Assembly (NCBI GenBank): GCA_902461935.1
Contig: CABPZP010000007.1
Coordinates: 17,184-81,183, forward strand
DNA: 64,000 nt
Origin: Merdicola sp905200315
GTDB taxonomy: Bacteria > Bacillota > Clostridia > TANB77 > CAG-508
Direction of reading: 5' to 3'
The translations under genes were made by a program, and so were the position numbers. Positions 62,101 to 64,000 of the stretch are shown here, piece after piece (position 1 is the first letter of the stretch; each line of letters begins with the position of its first letter). A model generated the notes under the pieces. It did no database searches and had not been told where the DNA came from. It saw nothing but the letters and a program-made list of their open reading frames with translations.

Positions 62101-64000
62101 TCGAAAAATGGGTAACAGAAGTAAGTGGAGAAACAGAAGACAACTTAAGCAATGTAATAGCAAACAGAAACGTGTATGCAAAATATACAGCAAATTACAA
62201 AGAATACAAAATTGAATTTGTAAATGATAATGGAGATTCAATAAGTAGTAAAGCAGATTACCATTATGGAGAATTTATAATATTACCAGGAAATCCAACA
62301 AAAGAAGCAACAGCAGAATACACATATACATTTGCAGGTTGGTCAGAAGATGGAGAAAATGTAATAGATTTAAGAACAGCAACAGTATCAGAAAATAAAA
62401 CATACAAAGCTGTATATACAAAAGAAAAAAATAAATATACAGTAAACTTTTATAACGAAGATAAAACAACATTATTAGAATCAAAAACAGTAGAATACGG
62501 AAGTAGTGCAACAACAGAAAATCCAACAAAAGAAGCAACTGCACAATACACATATACATTTGAAAAATGGCTAAATAAAGCAGATGACACAGACGTAGAT
62601 TTAAGTAACATAACAGAAAATATAGATGTATATGCAAAATATACAGAAACAATAAATAAATACACAATAACATTCTACGATGAAGATGGAATAACAAAAT
62701 TAGGAGAGAACACAGTAGATTACGGAAGTAATGCAACAGCTCCAGTAACACCAACAAAAACAGGAATAGGACATATTTACACATTTGAAAAATGGGTAAA
62801 TGAAGATGGAGAAGATGATGATTTAAGCAATGTAATAGCAAATAGAAATGTATATGCAACATACAAAGATGAACTTGCAACATATACAGTAACATTTGAT
62901 GTAAATGGCGGAAATCAACTTGAAACAAACAAAAAAGAAGTAAAATATAGTAATGAATATGGAACATTACCAACACCTACAAAAGAAGGATATACATTTG
63001 TAGGATGGTATGATAACAAAACAGATGGTAACAAAATAGAAGAAACAACAACAGTAACTGCAACAAAAAATCATGTATTATATGCAATATGGAAAATTAA
63101 TGTATACGATGTAGAATTTATAGGAAAAAATGAAAATGGAGAAGAAGCTACACTTGCTACAGTTAAAGTAGAACATGGAAATAATATAACAACAGCATTA
63201 TTAGAAGCACAAGGAATAAACATAAATGAAATACAAAAAGATGTAATTACACCAGAGTATACATACAAATATAAGGAAATGGAAACAAGTAAATTCTATA
63301 CAGTAACAGAAAATAGAAAAGTAAATATTATATATGAGACTGTAAAAAATAAATATAAAATAACATTCTACAATGATGATAAAACAACAGTACTAGGAGA
63401 TTCAGAAGTAGAATATGGAGAAAATGCAGATGATACATACATAAATCCTGTAAAAGCAGAAGATGAAACATACACATATACATTTATAGGATGGACAAAC
63501 GAAGATGGAATTACAGATAATTTAAGTAATGTAACAGAAAACAGAAATGTATATGCAAAATATGCACCAGTATATAAAGAATATACAATAAAATTTGTAA
63601 ATGAAGATGGTAGTTTAGTAGAAGAAAAAACAGATTACCATTATGGAGATAATATAGTTTTACCTACAGAACCAACAAAAGATGCAGATGCAGAATACAC
63701 ATATACATTTGCAGGTTGGGCAGACAACAACGGAGAAATAGTAGACTTAAATAATGTTACAGTTACAGAAAATACAACATTTACAGCAAAATACGATAAA
63801 ACAAAAAATAAATATAAAATAACATTCTATAATGATGATAAAACAGAAATTTTAGGAGACACAGAAGTAGAATATGGAGAAAATGCAGATTCTTCAAGTA
63901 TAGTACCTACAAAAAATGATGAAAATGGATATAGTTTTACATTTGAAAAATGGGTAAATGAAGATGGAGAAGATGATGATTTAAGCAATGTAATAGCAAA
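59106..64000 (+). CDS. Cohesin-like surface protein with many InlB-type repeats (3' end outside window)
   Basis: The frame is open to the window edge: at least 1631 residues, no stop. The ATG at 59106 follows GGAGG by eight bases. A signal/anchor segment lies at about 15-37, then a cohesin-like domain (about 42-185: TYVMQVQLDYVP, INLINFDFNYDKSVFELN, GGATITYD). The remainder is tandem InlB B/MucBP-like repeats of about 65-80 residues. Two alternating types are seen, KYTITFYDEDGV...YGNNATAP...FEKWV and YNIKFVNDNGDSISSK...HYGD...FAGWSEDG. Some units are almost identical at DNA level (for example around 60.83, 61.29, 61.97 and 62.66 kb). Its C-terminal anchor cannot be seen. With the two genes before it, it forms a surface gene set. 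Confidence 0.85.
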   Translation, partial: MGKGEEEKISTLNRILSLFLINVILISLFAPYSTVFASAEDGKVDMKILTTSTDQTVISGNTYVMQVQLDYVPTGINLINFDFNYDKSVFELNYNDDDGEYDYSGKQSWNFSADSDENPTGGTLTRTELYSTLQKTIFTFTLKAIANANSSDVTINVNDIAGGATITYDANVTACKVGTNLGSHTVTYDYTTNGGTSSTLENASVIENSAIDLSATATKEGYNFVGWNTDSTAKTGLDSLNMSSNDITLYAIFSKEITTTFKYYNGTSETQENVIGTMYNNDADVTIQTPMGKAYTDAEGNTWTKNGWTKELGATIAAGTTENTDIAVNADSTYYMLYKRNITLNYNVNGGSSIAPTNGQGVVGTNSADPTTILGSNIMVDSSTPVKTGYTFAGWNTKQNGTGNTITGMQNFTKDTVLYANWTPNTNTIYTVEHYKEQEDGSYVKADTDTLTGTTDTQVTAGAKTSYTGYTLDTNVEGTLTGGTIQGDGSLVLKLYYKLNEYTVTFKNDNGTLIDTKTVKYGGSATIENPTKEADAQYTYTFEKWVDNTGADVDLNNITSNMEVFAKYTKESNKYTITFYDEDGVSKLGESTVDYGNNATAPVTPTKAEDNTYTYVFEKWVTEVSGEIEDNLSNVTANRNVYAKYTANYKEYNIKFVNDNGDSISSKTDYHYGDLLVLPENPTKEATAEYTYKFAGWSEDGINVIDLNTATVSENKTYKAVYTEEKNKYTITFYDEDGVAKLGESTVKYGETAVYPNSLPTKASTDGHTYAFEKWVTTVGGTTEDNLSNVIANRNVYASYSDTVAKYTVRFFNEGTQIGADQTIEHGNSAVKPENPTKEADAQYTYTFEKWVDNTGADVNLDQVTKDIDAYAKYTTTTNKYTVRFFDENGTQIGESQSIEYGTSATAPTPTKEATAQYTYNFTGWVDQIGGTTTVDVTNITGNVDAYAKFNQITNKYTITFYDEDGVAKLGESTVDYGSSAVAPETPTKAEDNTYTYTFEKWVTEVSGETEDNLSNVIANRNVYAKYTANYKEYKIEFVNDNGDSISSKADYHYGEFIILPGNPTKEATAEYTYTFAGWSEDGENVIDLRTATVSENKTYKAVYTKEKNKYTVNFYNEDKTTLLESKTVEYGSSATTENPTKEATAQYTYTFEKWLNKADDTDVDLSNITENIDVYAKYTETINKYTITFYDEDGITKLGENTVDYGSNATAPVTPTKTGIGHIYTFEKWVNEDGEDDDLSNVIANRNVYATYKDELATYTVTFDVNGGNQLETNKKEVKYSNEYGTLPTPTKEGYTFVGWYDNKTDGNKIEETTTVTATKNHVLYAIWKINVYDVEFIGKNENGEEATLATVKVEHGNNITTALLEAQGININEIQKDVITPEYTYKYKEMETSKFYTVTENRKVNIIYETVKNKYKITFYNDDKTTVLGDSEVEYGENADDTYINPVKAEDETYTYTFIGWTNEDGITDNLSNVTENRNVYAKYAPVYKEYTIKFVNEDGSLVEEKTDYHYGDNIVLPTEPTKDADAEYTYTFAGWADNNGEIVDLNNVTVTENTTFTAKYDKTKNKYKITFYNDDKTEILGDTEVEYGENADSSSIVPTKNDENGYSFTFEKWVNEDGEDDDLSNVIA

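Noticed and set aside
59650..64000. A CRISPR array, from regular repeats
   Set aside because: The repeats are in-frame protein repeats of about 200 bases, not short identical repeats with unique spacers.

Overview
The window is low-GC DNA, well under one third G+C, with almost only A/T-ending codons. It comes from a Clostridia-like member of the Bacillota, probably a gut-type anaerobe known mainly from metagenomes; that placement is inference. It holds the chromosomal replication origin. Reading leftward are rpmH-rnpA-yidD-yidC-jag, mnmE-mnmG-rsmG and parA-parB. Reading rightward are dnaA-dnaN-recF-remB-gyrB and gyrA. DnaA boxes lie upstream of dnaA and between dnaA and dnaN.

Region by region. 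1-8.4 kb: a GerMN protein, a 1441-residue acyl-CoA dehydratase activase fusion, an ABC exporter and a patatin-like lipase. 8.4-12 kb: two tRNA-Ser genes, parB/parA, an orphan gene with a consensus promoter, and hairpin repeats. 12-25 kb: the origin core. 25.5-38 kb: two convergent operons around gyrA. The rightward one encodes a TraD/TrsD-like protein, a VirB4 ATPase, a TadZ/ParA-like ATPase and an unknown protein. The leftward one encodes a small membrane protein, a VirD4-like coupling ATPase, a VirB2-like pilin, a VirB6-like protein, a PrgI/VirB3-like protein, then DnaD-like and DnaC/DnaI-like primosome proteins. Together they look like a minimal type IV secretion apparatus, without relaxase or integrase, built into the origin region and sharing a transcript with the helicase loader.

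38-44.5 kb: a redox-disulfide protein, tRNA-Lys/Glu/Thr, an inverted tRNA-Thr fragment, an SDR, a starch-binding-like protein, a VanW protein and a Rieske-FAD oxidoreductase. 44.6-64 kb: three rightward surface genes. They are a 4376-residue VWA/SpaA-repeat adhesin ending in InlB-type repeats and a dockerin-like module, a cohesin-dockerin-like protein, and a cohesin-like protein with many InlB-type repeats that runs off the window.

The most striking signal is translational. Two conserved genes, the dnaC-like loader and mnmE, each carry a +1 frameshift, both at a pyrimidine-rich codon followed by CGG A. Reading GGA in the +1 frame restores the family consensus in both. By eye I found CGG used as an ordinary in-frame codon only once elsewhere in roughly 19,000 codons, in the orphan gene near 11.3 kb. 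This suggests that CGG is nearly unusable here and acts as a +1 frameshift site. Separately, three secretion-operon genes have good ribosome binding sites but no AUG/GUG/UUG at the expected distance.
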